Shown here: positions 54,650 to 63,064 of the stretch, one piece after another | Position numbering within the stretch: position 1 is the first letter of the stretch | Layout of the letters: each line of letters begins with the position of its first letter | Made by a program: the position numbers and the translations under genes | Assembly: GCF_003367375.1 (NCBI RefSeq) | Contig: NZ_CP031416.1 | Span: 1,433,501 to 1,497,500, forward strand | Length of the DNA: 64,000 nucleotides | Origin: Gallaecimonas mangrovi | GTDB taxonomy: Bacteria > Pseudomonadota > Gammaproteobacteria > Enterobacterales > Gallaecimonadaceae | Direction of reading: 5' to 3' | The notes under the pieces: model-generated | Databases searched by the model: none | Seen by the model: the letters and a program-made list of their open reading frames with translations, nothing else | What the model was told of the DNA's origin: nothing

Positions 54650-55561
54650 ATGGAAACCAAATTAACCCTAGAACAATTAATACCGGGCGACGTATTAGTG
54701 ATGGTGGGCGATCTTCGACCCACTAATTCAACCCGGGCTTTAACCGAACTTATTATGCTGCTGACCGATTCTGACGTCAGTCATAGCGCGCTTTTTGTGG
54801 GTAAATCTGCCAACGGGCATTACCAGTTGGTAGATGCGGTGCTAAGTAGCGTTGGCTATCGCGATATCGCCGATAACAACAACAGCGACGACCCGCAATA
54901 CGGGCGCTGGTATGTGCGGCGGATGCAAAAGCCGTCATTGGCTCCGGTTGTAAAAAGCGCCGAGTATTACATTGGTAACGCGGTTTATGACAAAGCCTGG
55001 TTGGTCATGCTGGGGATCTTGCTGGTCGTTGACAACATTTTGCCTGAAGGCCCTAAAGAGCGGCTAACCATGGCGGTACTCAAGCATCTTTTTTACGCCA
55101 TTGACCAGCATCTGCACCACAACGGTATGAGCGATTTTGTTTGCTCTGAGTACGTGGCGGTCGCCTTTAAGGACGCCGGGCCCAGCTATGAGCTGCAATA
55201 TAAAAGCGGCGCTTTAATGGCCAAAGCCAATCCTATGGCAGTGCTAAGAAGGCGCTTTCCTTCCGTACAGCCCCTGGCTATGGAAAGCGACGTATTATTG
55301 CAAGCACTCGGTGAACTGAACCGCTTGGACCCACAGCTGCAATTAAAGGCTGAGGGTACCGGCACCGTCGACGAGCGCTTTTTAAATGACACCGCCAAGT
55401 TAGTGGTGATGCTGTTAAAAACCACGGACCTTAGTACGCGTGCCCGGGTGCTGACTAAAGCGGCCAGTTATCAAAGTGCCTTTGTAACCCCGGCTTGCCT
55501 TAAAGACGGCTGCGAAAATTTAACCGATGAAGGCGAAATTACCCTGGGTTATGGGCAATAG
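54650..55561 (+). CDS. Permuted papain-like peptidase/amidase (YiiX/YaeF class)
   Basis: 303 residues from ATG 54650, with AAAAGGAG seven bases upstream. The first active-site block IPGDVLVM...SDVSHSALFVG carries His. The second, MSDFVCSEYVAVAF, carries the Cys nucleophile. His before Cys is the permuted NlpC/P60-like order. Such enzymes cleave peptide, amide or lipid-acyl bonds. A roughly 100-residue C-terminal helical extension (from about 200) is unassigned. No signal peptide. The 3' end overlaps the convergent regulator gene by 23 bases. Confidence 0.75.
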   Translation: METKLTLEQLIPGDVLVMVGDLRPTNSTRALTELIMLLTDSDVSHSALFVGKSANGHYQLVDAVLSSVGYRDIADNNNSDDPQYGRWYVRRMQKPSLAPVVKSAEYYIGNAVYDKAWLVMLGILLVVDNILPEGPKERLTMAVLKHLFYAIDQHLHHNGMSDFVCSEYVAVAFKDAGPSYELQYKSGALMAKANPMAVLRRRFPSVQPLAMESDVLLQALGELNRLDPQLQLKAEGTGTVDERFLNDTAKLVVMLLKTTDLSTRARVLTKAASYQSAFVTPACLKDGCENLTDEGEITLGYGQ

Positions 55562-56876
55562 GTAAGCCCGCTGCCGCTAGGTCGGCAAAAAAACGTTGTG
55601 CTTCGGTCGGTGGCATCACCGCTGCCACCAGCGTCTGAATATTGGCCAGTTGCATTGCGTTACTGGCCATTTGTTGCTGTAGCTGTTGAGTAATGGCGGC
55701 TATTTGTGCGCTATCGCTTTCTCTGACGGCAACACTTAGCAATACCATTTGCAGGCCAGCTTGCACGGTTTGGTTATAAAGAATGGCCTGGCTCGCTTGG
55801 TTTTTTGCCTCGGTATATTGGCCCGCCAAATAGTGAATTAAGGCTTTGCCAGCATAAGAACGCCCGGAATGGGTGCCTTCAGGAAAGATGGCGAGGTACC
55901 GGTCATAACTTTGCAGCGCCTCTTGGTAATGGCCATTAAGGGCTTGTACCTGGCCAAGCAAAAATAGCCCGTATTCCAAGGCAGGGTTAATGAGTAACGC
56001 CTGTTGAATATGGATAAGCGCTTCACCATGGCGGCGGCTAATAATGCAATACAGGGTGAAAGCCAAATGTGCATAGGCTGAGTCTGGAGCCATATTGCAA
56101 GCTTGCTGCGCACTGGCTGTCATCTCGGCTAGGCGTTCTGGGGTGGCTTCCAAGTAGCCTTCTATTAAAGAGGCGTAAATCACCAGCACATTAACACTGT
56201 GCATCAGTGGCCACTGCGGGTATCTGCGTTGTAGTTGTACCATGATTTGCCGGGCGTCAATCAGCTGGCTAACACTGCGGTGTCTGAGTTTGAATTCAAC
56301 GCTATAAAGGGCTTCAAAGCCGCTTGGCAGTGCCGTATTGCCACGGTTCAGTGTGGCTTGGTTGCCCTGCATTTTCGCGACAATTAAAGCGGCATAATGC
56401 AGCACCGTTTCCGTTGCGCCCGTTTGGATAGCCGGACCCGTCCAAAGCACATAATGTTGGGCGGACGATTCTTGGTAGGTCAGTACCAGTCGCGAGCGCT
56501 GCTCTGGCGCGTCTTCTATTTGCAAAAGATAGCCGGTGCTGCTTAGCAGCTGAGCCAGATGGATGAGTTCAAAGCGTGCTAGGGCGTCGGTTAATGCCGT
56601 CGAAAATTGGCTGCTGGTCTGTTGCTGGCCGCTACAGATGAGTTGCAGTGGCATTTGATCGTCAATGGCGGCGCTTCGGTAGTGCTGTTCAAACCACACC
56701 GAGGCTTCGGTACGGTTACTTAAATCCAGCTGTTTGAGGATATTGGAAAGGTGGGTTTTTACCGTATTTTGGGAAAGGTTAAGTAGCTTGGCGATATCGG
56801 GGTTAGAACATCCCTTGCTCACCAATGCTAGGATCTCAAGCTGTCGTTCACTAAGTTGCGGGCTATCGTTATCCAT
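55539..56876 (-). CDS. LuxR-type HTH regulator with C-terminal TPR repeats
   Basis: 445 residues from ATG 56876 (MDNDSPQLSERQLEIL), with AAGGA upstream. The N-terminal LuxR/NarL HTH (about 8-65; ILALVSKGCSNPDIAKLLNLSQNTVKTHLSNILKQL) is followed by a linker domain (about 75-200) and TPR-like helices (about 220-430; ALIHIQQALLINPALEYGLFLLGQ). The HTH is at the N-terminus, the reverse of most LuxR proteins, and there is no receiver domain. It converges on the papain-like gene and is the obvious candidate regulator of the 52.6-55.6 kb cluster. Confidence 0.85.
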   Translation of the reverse strand: MDNDSPQLSERQLEILALVSKGCSNPDIAKLLNLSQNTVKTHLSNILKQLDLSNRTEASVWFEQHYRSAAIDDQMPLQLICSGQQQTSSQFSTALTDALARFELIHLAQLLSSTGYLLQIEDAPEQRSRLVLTYQESSAQHYVLWTGPAIQTGATETVLHYAALIVAKMQGNQATLNRGNTALPSGFEALYSVEFKLRHRSVSQLIDARQIMVQLQRRYPQWPLMHSVNVLVIYASLIEGYLEATPERLAEMTASAQQACNMAPDSAYAHLAFTLYCIISRRHGEALIHIQQALLINPALEYGLFLLGQVQALNGHYQEALQSYDRYLAIFPEGTHSGRSYAGKALIHYLAGQYTEAKNQASQAILYNQTVQAGLQMVLLSVAVRESDSAQIAAITQQLQQQMASNAMQLANIQTLVAAVMPPTEAQRFFADLAAAGLPIAHNPG

Positions 56877-57000
56877 GACGATAAATCCTTGGGAGTGAAG
56901 CGAATATCCAGGGTTTGATAACAAGAGCCTTGCTGTATCGCCAGCACAAATTTCTTAATATCAAAAAACGCTTATTTAGGTGTTTTTGCCACAAAAGCCT

Positions 57001-57588
57001 CTAGCTGACAAGCTGCCATTCTAACCAGCATAAGGCCGCGATGTTAATGAACACGGTCAGCCAAAAGACGGCTTTAAATGCTTTTTTCTTGGATTTATGG
57101 CGAAAAATATATTGCGCCAAGGCGCCGCCAGGCCAACCACCCAGCAAGGCAAAAAGGTGTAGCGTACTTTCCTTGGTTCGCCAACGGCCCTTTTGCGCTG
57201 CGCTTTTATCGGCGCCATAAAGCAGGAACACAAAAAGACTCAGCCCCCAGTAGGCAGCCGTGAAGGGTAACGGCATCTTTTTGAAAAAGCTCAGTGCCAG
57301 CACCATCGCTAAAAATACCAATCCAAAGAGGGCGCTTGCGCCGCCACTTTGGGCATGCTGGCGCGGGGTGTTAGCGGCCTTATTGGCGAAACGAATTGCC
57401 AAGGCTTGCGGTCGCCCCTGTTGGTCCTTGCCCAACACATAGTTAATGAGGTCCCCATTCCCCGGGCGCTGGCGGCGCTGCTCAAATGCCTTGATGTGAA
57501 CAAAGGCCCGAACGCCGCCGCCATTGGGTTCAACAAAGCCAAAGCCTTTATCGTCATTCCAATTTTGTAAGCGTCCCAGGTAGCGCAT
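57001..57588 (-). CDS. Cold-shock-domain / DUF1294 membrane protein
   Basis: 195 residues from ATG 57588 (MRYLGRLQNWNDDKGFGFVEPNGGG). The N-terminal cold-shock OB fold (about 1-65, with KGFGFVEP and AFVHIKAF as RNP-like motifs) is fused to a membrane domain with three to four helices. That part carries YGADKSAAQKGRWRTKESTLHLFALLGGWPGGALAQYIFRHKSKK, the DUF1294 signature. Such fusions are common in proteobacteria; the function is unknown. Confidence 0.88.
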   Translation of the reverse strand: MRYLGRLQNWNDDKGFGFVEPNGGGVRAFVHIKAFEQRRQRPGNGDLINYVLGKDQQGRPQALAIRFANKAANTPRQHAQSGGASALFGLVFLAMVLALSFFKKMPLPFTAAYWGLSLFVFLLYGADKSAAQKGRWRTKESTLHLFALLGGWPGGALAQYIFRHKSKKKAFKAVFWLTVFINIAALCWLEWQLVS

Positions 57589-57598
57589 TGCTCGGAAT

Positions 57599-58024
57599 TT
57601 AAGCCAGATTTTCTTGGTTTTTTGCGCGCAGTTCGCCGGTAAAGCGGTAAGCGGTAATGGCAATAAACATCATCACTAAGGCTGAGGCATCAATGGCAAT
57701 TTTGCCCCACGGCAGCATCAAGATAATGCCCAGTGCTCGGTAATCGCTTAGGCCAATAAAGGTAGAACCGACGGTAAAACTGACCAGTTGCAGTAAATAA
57801 AGCAGCGCTGCGGCCAAAATGGCCCGCCGGTGGTGCTGGGTAATTTGATAACCCAAGAACAGTTTTACCAGCGGTAACAGCCCCATCAAAATGGCGTGAA
57901 TGGGACTGTCGTTAAAAAGAATGGGGATGCTGTGCTTTGCAGCAAACAGATCGCTAACAGCGTTAATAAACAATAACCCGGCAACGAGCTTGGTCCAGTT
58001 GTTATGTTGTGCAAATTGGTTCAT
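57599..58024 (-). CDS. Four-helix membrane protein of unknown function
   Basis: 141 residues from ATG 58024 (MNQFAQHNNWTKLVAGLLF); ATG 58036 is an alternative. There are four hydrophobic helices with an N-terminal Asn/Trp-rich lead. It lies ten bases upstream of the cold-shock/DUF1294 gene, so they are probably co-transcribed. No family is recognised. Confidence 0.7.
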   Translation of the reverse strand: MNQFAQHNNWTKLVAGLLFINAVSDLFAAKHSIPILFNDSPIHAILMGLLPLVKLFLGYQITQHHRRAILAAALLYLLQLVSFTVGSTFIGLSDYRALGIILMLPWGKIAIDASALVMMFIAITAYRFTGELRAKNQENLA

Positions 58025-58187
58025 GGCAATATCCATTTGATAGGGCTGGCAGGCTTGCTTGCCGTTGCTGACTGTAGCAATGCTTGACCAAGATACCAAT
58101 AATTGGCGGTTTAAAAATAGCCTGCTTTAACAGAACCCTAGAAGAGCACACTAGCACTGTGCACCCTGGTATTTTTGACCGTTATTT

Positions 58188-58763
58188 ATGACTGAGAAAA
58201 CGATGTCAGTGACGTTTTGTTTGCTGGAACAATCTGCTGTACAGCCATGGAAAAATGGTGGCGGCCTTACTCGCCAATTATTGGCTTTTCCTGAAGATAA
58301 CTGGGCGCTGCGTGTCAGTGTCGCTGATATCAATGTTGCTGGCCCTTTCTCTGTTTTTAGTGGCGTGCAGCGCAACTTTGTCTTACTCAGTGGCCAAAGC
58401 ATTACCCTCACGGGTGCTGGCAAATCGCAGCAGCTAACGCCTAAAAGCCCGCCACTGAGTTTTGACGGTGCTGACAATGCCTATTGCCAGCTAGAGGCAG
58501 GCTCAGTGCAAGCGCTTAATTTTATGGTGAAAAGCGCAGCCGGCGTTGGCAGCATGCAAAGGGTCACGGCCAACCAGCCTTGGCAGGGCTCCTTTACCTG
58601 GCGAGCTGTGTTTAGTGTGAATGGTGGCCTATTGCAGGCCGGCGGTGAAAGGCTCAAGCTGCCCGCCATGAGCCTGGCGTGGAGCCTTGATAGTGGTGCT
58701 ATACCCTGGCATTTCGGCAGTGACGGCGAAGCCTTTTGGCTTGGTTTTCAGGAAAAAGCATAA
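58188..58763 (+). CDS. HutD/Ves family protein
   Basis: 191 residues (or 186 from ATG 58203). A cupin-like double beta barrel opens with QPWKNGGGLTRQLLAFPE, the WxNGGGxTR motif of HutD and E. coli Ves. It continues with FSVFSGVQRNFVLLSG. HutD accompanies histidine catabolism, but no hut genes are present here, so it is closer to stand-alone Ves. The biochemical role of the family is not settled. Confidence 0.87.
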   Translation: MTEKTMSVTFCLLEQSAVQPWKNGGGLTRQLLAFPEDNWALRVSVADINVAGPFSVFSGVQRNFVLLSGQSITLTGAGKSQQLTPKSPPLSFDGADNAYCQLEAGSVQALNFMVKSAAGVGSMQRVTANQPWQGSFTWRAVFSVNGGLLQAGGERLKLPAMSLAWSLDSGAIPWHFGSDGEAFWLGFQEKA

Positions 58764-59030
58764 AGACCAACGGCTATCAGCATCGGTAACAGGGTGAGGG
58801 TACTGAAAAGTGCGGCTATCTTTGCGCCTTTGGCTCCCAATACTTCAGTGGCATGGCGCAGTTTTGCTGAGCGACCCAACGCCATTATTGATACGCCAAT
58901 AGTGAGCAGTAACCATCCTTGCCACCCGTGTTTTGATAAGGGCAAGGAGCGGGGATAGGTAAAAGAGCAAAACGCCATCAGTCCTATCGCCAGCAATAAG
59001 GTATTGGCCCATTCTTCGTATTTCACAAAG
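58748..59030 (-). pseudogene. C-terminal part of an interrupted membrane-protein gene
   Basis: The frame from FVKYEEWANTLLLAIG through KLRHATEV to LYAFS* is the 3' two thirds of a membrane protein whose 5' part is at 60979-61304. Position 59030 is where the duplicated 215-bp segment ends and foreign AT-rich sequence begins. It lacks its own first 35 or so codons. Confidence 0.75.
58816..59030 (+). repeat. Left 215-bp direct repeat flanking the acyltransferase insertion
   Basis: Matches 60979-61197 with a few substitutions and a 4-base insertion in the right copy. Both copies lie within the same host gene. Confidence 0.85.
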
Positions 59031-59762
59031 AGGCTAGATACCAACCCATTGCTACCGACCGCCAAGGAGGAGTCAGGATATGTTGCCTGGGCAGATATTC
59101 ACAGGTCGAGCGCTTTTCGCGGTATTCAGTGTCACTTTGGTCTGCCTACTAGACACAAAGCGGATGGCTTGCGGCGAAAAATGCTTATTGTGTTTCTCTC
59201 TTTCTTTGTCTGTGAATTTTAGAAAGTCCTTTGTCAAGCCCTCAAGTTATGGTTAAGCAACAATCCGGCGTGGGTTTGATGGAAAAATGACTGCTCTTTT
59301 TAGGATGACGTAATCAAAGAGATTACGTCATCCTTGACTTTCAATATTTTTCCGTATTGGCGATTGGACTTAAAACGATTACCAGACGTCGAGCCCTTAA
59401 GTAACCATCCATCTGCCTGTTCTTAACGAGTAAATGTGTATTCAGCATTGATTGTTGGCTTGCCTTTTGATTTTTATGATAAGTCTCGATGTCTTTTTTG
59501 ATAAAAATTATTCTATTTTCTGATTTATATCTTATTTATAGTTTTTAATCGTATTTGTTGAAGGGCCTAACTATAAATTTTTTAGTAATTAACTTTTACG
59601 ATGCTTAAGTAACTGCGTAAGGGAAATTTTAATATTTTCTTCTTTGGCTATTATTCAGGAAATAGTAGTGTGGATTTTTTCACAATATACTATGCGCCTG
59701 TTGAATTTTTTATTTTTCTATGTTAGTATTAAATTGTATATCATGTTGGGAAGTAAGTTTCA
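59031..59762. other. AT-rich non-coding left part of the insertion
   Basis: No supported gene. It contains a short decaying frame at 59031-59222 and the 14-bp inverted repeat at 59302. From 59400 onward it is strongly AT-rich, running to the acyltransferase start. Confidence 0.6.
59302..59334. repeat. Perfect 14-bp inverted repeat
   Basis: AGGATGACGTAATC and GATTACGTCATCCT with a 5-base AAAGA loop. T residues precede it and no T run follows, so it is either a minus-strand terminator or a protein-binding or recombination site at the insertion end. Confidence 0.65.
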
Positions 59763-60845
59763 ATGGGAAGTGTAAGGGCGCTGTTGGCTATTTCTGTTAT
59801 TTTTGCTCACACTTACGGATTTGTTTTTGTTGGAGGGCGATTAGCTGTAGAGTTGTTTTATATGATATCGGGATTCTTAATATCTTATGTTCTCCTTGAA
59901 TCTAAAACTTATAATAATAAGAAAGCATTTTATATAAATAGATTTCTCAGGATTTATCCATTGTATTGGGTTGTTTTGATAATTACACTTTTTTGTGTTT
60001 TTTTATCAGTTCATTTTTTAAATACGAAGCCAATGATTTTAGATACCTTTTCTAAGGTTAGTGTTGTTGGTAAGCTTGTTCTTTTATTTTCAAATACTTT
60101 TATATTCGGCCAGGATTGGGTGATGTTTACTAGTGTAAAAAATGGATTTTTGCAGTTTTCATCTGATTTTAGAGATACAGAAATTGAGATGTGGACAGGT
60201 CTTGCTATTCCTCAAGCATGGACTTTAGGTGTTGAGTTAACCTTTTATTTAATTGCACCATTTTTGTTGAAAAACATCAAGCTGATTTTGGTTTTCCTTG
60301 GTTGCTCTCTTCTTGTGAAGGCCTACCTGATTTTCATAGGATTAGGGTTTAGTGATCCTTGGGATTATAGATTTTTCCCTGCCGAGTTATCACTGTTTTT
60401 GTTGGGAGCGGTAGCTCATCAAGTTTTAAAACCTTTTTTTGAAAAGAAAATAAAGAATAGAAGTATATCAAATGCTATAACTATTTTTATATTCTCTTAT
60501 TGTGTGCTTTTCTTTATATTACCCAATGAGCCACTAAATCACTTTTTATTGATTTTTCTATTCTTTATTGCTTTGCCATTTATTTTTAGGTTTCAATTTT
60601 TTTATAAGTGGGATAGAAAGGTAGGAGAGCTAAGTTATCCTATATATATATCTCACATGTTGGTTGTGGTTATTTCTAAACACTTTCTTAATTATTTCAA
60701 TCTCAGTGAAAAATCACTAAGTGGTTCTATAATAATAATAATGTCTACAATAGCTTTTAGCTATCTATTGCATTTGATAGTGGAACGAAATATTGAACGG
60801 CTTAGAAACGTCATTAAGATAAGTAAAAGTATCAACAAAGATTAG
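59763..60845 (+). CDS. Acyltransferase-3 family membrane protein (OafA/YrhL-like)
   Basis: 360 residues with about ten membrane helices. The N-terminus has RALLAISVIFAHTYGF, carrying the catalytic His, and ELFYMISGFLISYVL, with FYINRFLRIYPLYWVVL following; all are typical of family 3. Such enzymes O-acetylate or acylate lipopolysaccharide, exopolysaccharide or peptidoglycan. Codon use is very AT-rich, unlike the neighbours, so it is horizontally acquired. No other polysaccharide genes lie nearby. Confidence 0.88.
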   Translation: MGSVRALLAISVIFAHTYGFVFVGGRLAVELFYMISGFLISYVLLESKTYNNKKAFYINRFLRIYPLYWVVLIITLFCVFLSVHFLNTKPMILDTFSKVSVVGKLVLLFSNTFIFGQDWVMFTSVKNGFLQFSSDFRDTEIEMWTGLAIPQAWTLGVELTFYLIAPFLLKNIKLILVFLGCSLLVKAYLIFIGLGFSDPWDYRFFPAELSLFLLGAVAHQVLKPFFEKKIKNRSISNAITIFIFSYCVLFFILPNEPLNHFLLIFLFFIALPFIFRFQFFYKWDRKVGELSYPIYISHMLVVVISKHFLNYFNLSEKSLSGSIIIIMSTIAFSYLLHLIVERNIERLRNVIKISKSINKD

Positions 60846-60978
60846 GTTTATGATTGACTGGTATTTACTTAAAATTGTTGAATTTTATTGATGTAGAAAA
60901 TTTTTGTTGGATTATTGAAAACATAAGATTACCACGGTAGTCAGCATGAATAGCAATAAAAAGTACTAATAATAGTGC

Positions 60979-61197
60979 CTATCTTTGCACCTTTGGCTCC
61001 CAATAAATACTTCAGTGGCATGGCGCAGTTTTGCCGAGCGGCCCAACGCCATTATTGATACGCCAATAGTGAGCAGTAACCATCCTTGCCACCCGTGTTT
61101 TGATAAGGGCAAGGAGCGGGGATAGGTAAAAGAGCAAAACGCCATCAGTCCTATCGCCAGCAATAAGGTATTGGCCCATTCTTCGTATTTCACAAAG
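60979..61197 (+). repeat. Right 219-bp direct repeat flanking the acyltransferase insertion
   Basis: Second copy of 58816-59030. An additional AAAT makes CCAATAAATACTTC in place of CCAATACTTC and shifts the host frame. Confidence 0.85.
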
Positions 61198-61304
61198 GCG
61201 CTGCGGGTATCTTTTGCTGTGATTAATGCGTTGAGCTTGAAAGGGAGTGGCAACAGCAATAAGGCTGCCGTTAACCAAAAACAGAAGATCCAAAACATTT
61301 TCAT
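60979..61304 (-). pseudogene. N-terminal part of the interrupted membrane-protein gene
   Basis: ATG 61304, with AAAGGA upstream, starts MKMFWIFCFWLTAALLLLP and reads on through FVKYEEWANTLLLAIG to KLRHATEV. It then shifts frame at the 4-base insertion and ends in an unrelated tail. Joined to the C-terminal part at 58748 it would give a protein of about 127 residues with four helices. Function unknown. Confidence 0.75.
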
Positions 61305-61396
61305 TCCTTTGAATTAAACGGCTTATTGCCGACAGCTGGTGTCTGAACTAGGTTGGGATGAGGTGTTTGATTTTTAAGCAATACAGGAGCTTGGTG

Positions 61397-61645
61397 ATGA
61401 AGGTAACCATCGATATTGAATGCACGCCAGAAGAGGCCCGTAGCTTTCTAGGCTTGCCCGATATAAAACCCATGCAAGCCAAAATGATGGCTGATTTTGA
61501 GCAACAGATGCAAAAAGGGCTGAGCAGTATGGACCCGGAAACGCTGGCCAAAACCTGGTTTGGTACCAGTAACATCAAAGCGGTTGAAGAGCTGCAAAAG
61601 GCCTTTTGGCTACAGATGATGGGCAAAGCAGGGCAGGGCAGCTAA
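61397..61645 (+). CDS. DUF6489 family protein
   Basis: 82 residues from ATG 61397 (MKVTIDIECTPEEARSFLGLPD), with AGGAG upstream. The start, the LGLPDIKPMQ stretch and a C-terminal LQKAFWLQMMG are the pattern I know as DUF6489. Function unknown. The longer frame from 61358 has no ribosome site. Confidence 0.78.
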   Translation: MKVTIDIECTPEEARSFLGLPDIKPMQAKMMADFEQQMQKGLSSMDPETLAKTWFGTSNIKAVEELQKAFWLQMMGKAGQGS

Positions 61646-61648
61646 CCA

Positions 61649-61939
61649 TTAAATATCGGGATAGCGCTGTTTACGCTCGGCCGTAAAAGCCCACCAGGGC
61701 TTAGCGTTGTCCCCGGCCATAAAAGCGGTGACAGATATCAGCACATCCAGCACGCAAGGGTCTTGGCGGCTACCGGTCAGGTCACATAAACGTCGATAAA
61801 GTGAAAAGGCATCTTTGCCAATCAAGTCAGCCGGTTTTTCTATGCCCAGCAGGCGCAAATCCCCGGCGCTGGCCGGGCCGATGTTCGGTAGGTCAGTCAA
61901 GGTTGTCAGTTGGTTGCGTGAGACTTTGCCAGGATTCAT
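61649..61939 (-). CDS. Helix-hairpin-helix protein (Cdd1/pathogenicity-locus family)
   Basis: 96 residues. One helix-hairpin-helix (LTTLTDLPNIGPASAGDLRLLGI) is followed by a compact helical domain with LYRRLCDLTGSRQDPCVLDVLISV and PWWAFTAERKQ, as in the Cdd1 family. It is probably DNA-binding; no direct role is known. It converges on the DUF6489 gene, with three bases between stops. Confidence 0.87.
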   Translation of the reverse strand: MNPGKVSRNQLTTLTDLPNIGPASAGDLRLLGIEKPADLIGKDAFSLYRRLCDLTGSRQDPCVLDVLISVTAFMAGDNAKPWWAFTAERKQRYPDI

Positions 61940-62045
61940 CCCTTCCCCTTTTTTATCAATACAGTAACGGCGCTATTGGCCGAGGGTATTTGGCTCGCCC
62001 ACTGCCAAGGTTGCGGGCCTTAGGCTGTCACTGCTTAGCTAACAG

Positions 62046-62939
62046 CTACAGCGCTTTGAGCGCAACATTAAGTGCCTGGCGCAACTCTTGCTGTTGAAAA
62101 TTAAAGCCGGCTTCCAGTAACCGTTTGGGGAGTACTTGTTGGCCATCTAGCAGCAGGGTTGCCCCTTCTCCCAACAGCAGCTTGGGAATAAAGGCGGGCA
62201 TCGGCAGCACTGCCGGGCGGTGCAGGAGTTGGCCAAGGGTTTGGGCAAAAACCTTATTTGAAACCGGGTTGGGCGCGGTGCAGTTAAAAGCGCCGGAAAG
62301 GTCATCACGGGCAAGCAGTAGCATGATGGCTGCCACCATGTCATCAAGGCTTATCCAGCTCATGATTTGTTCGCCGTTACCAATAGGCCCACCCAGGCCC
62401 AATTTAAACGGTAAAAGCATTTTTTTAAGGCCGCCACCGTTGCCTAAAACCACGCCAGTGCGCAGCACACAAACCCGGGTAAAGGCTTGGGCTTTGAGTG
62501 CCCGCTGCTCCCAGCCCGCACAAAGACGGTGGCCAAAGTCATCAGTGATAGCTGTGTAGTCTTCCGACACTATGGCATCAGCAGGTTGCGGGCCGTAGTA
62601 ACCCAATGCTGAGCCACTAATAAAAACCTTAGGCGGCTTTGGCGCCATCGCCGCTACCAGCTCCTCGGTTAATTGCCAGCGGCTGCGTTCAATGCGCCTT
62701 TTTTGATGGTCGCTCCAGCGCCTATTGGCAATGGGCTCCCCGGCCAGATTTATCACCACCTCGGTATCTTGAAGGTCAGGCACATTGCTACAAAAGGTCA
62801 TATCCGGGCCTAAAATGCCGGTGGCTTTTTGCGGATCGCGGGTAAGGGCGGTAATGGCAAAGCGCGATTGCAGCTGTTTACAAAGTGCGCGGCCAATAAA
62901 ACCGGTGGCGCCGGTGATGAAAAGCTTGGCTTTACTCAT
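62046..62939 (-). CDS. TIGR01777 family NAD-dependent epimerase/dehydratase-like protein (YfcH-like)
   Basis: 297 residues. Rossmann motif LFITGATGFIGRALCKQL at the N-terminus, VINLAGEPIANRRWS near 65, SGSALGYYGPQP for the catalytic Tyr region, and the C-terminal DUF1731 extension (QVLPKRLLEAGFNFQQQELRQAL). An extended short-chain dehydrogenase fold; the substrate is unknown. Length and motifs match E. coli YfcH. Confidence 0.92.
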   Translation of the reverse strand: MSKAKLFITGATGFIGRALCKQLQSRFAITALTRDPQKATGILGPDMTFCSNVPDLQDTEVVINLAGEPIANRRWSDHQKRRIERSRWQLTEELVAAMAPKPPKVFISGSALGYYGPQPADAIVSEDYTAITDDFGHRLCAGWEQRALKAQAFTRVCVLRTGVVLGNGGGLKKMLLPFKLGLGGPIGNGEQIMSWISLDDMVAAIMLLLARDDLSGAFNCTAPNPVSNKVFAQTLGQLLHRPAVLPMPAFIPKLLLGEGATLLLDGQQVLPKRLLEAGFNFQQQELRQALNVALKAL

Positions 62940-63064
62940 CTGAATAACCTCCTGTTCTTACCTTGAGTATTAAGGAAAAAACCTCGAAACTCATTATGTT
63001 GTCTTACCTCAACGACACACTTTATTCATTTTTACAAAGCCGAAGGCAAAGGGATCGAATACCG

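Noticed and set aside
59004..59222. 72-residue plus-strand ORF at the left edge of the acyltransferase insertion
   Set aside because: It begins inside the antisense of the broken membrane gene and has no recognised features.
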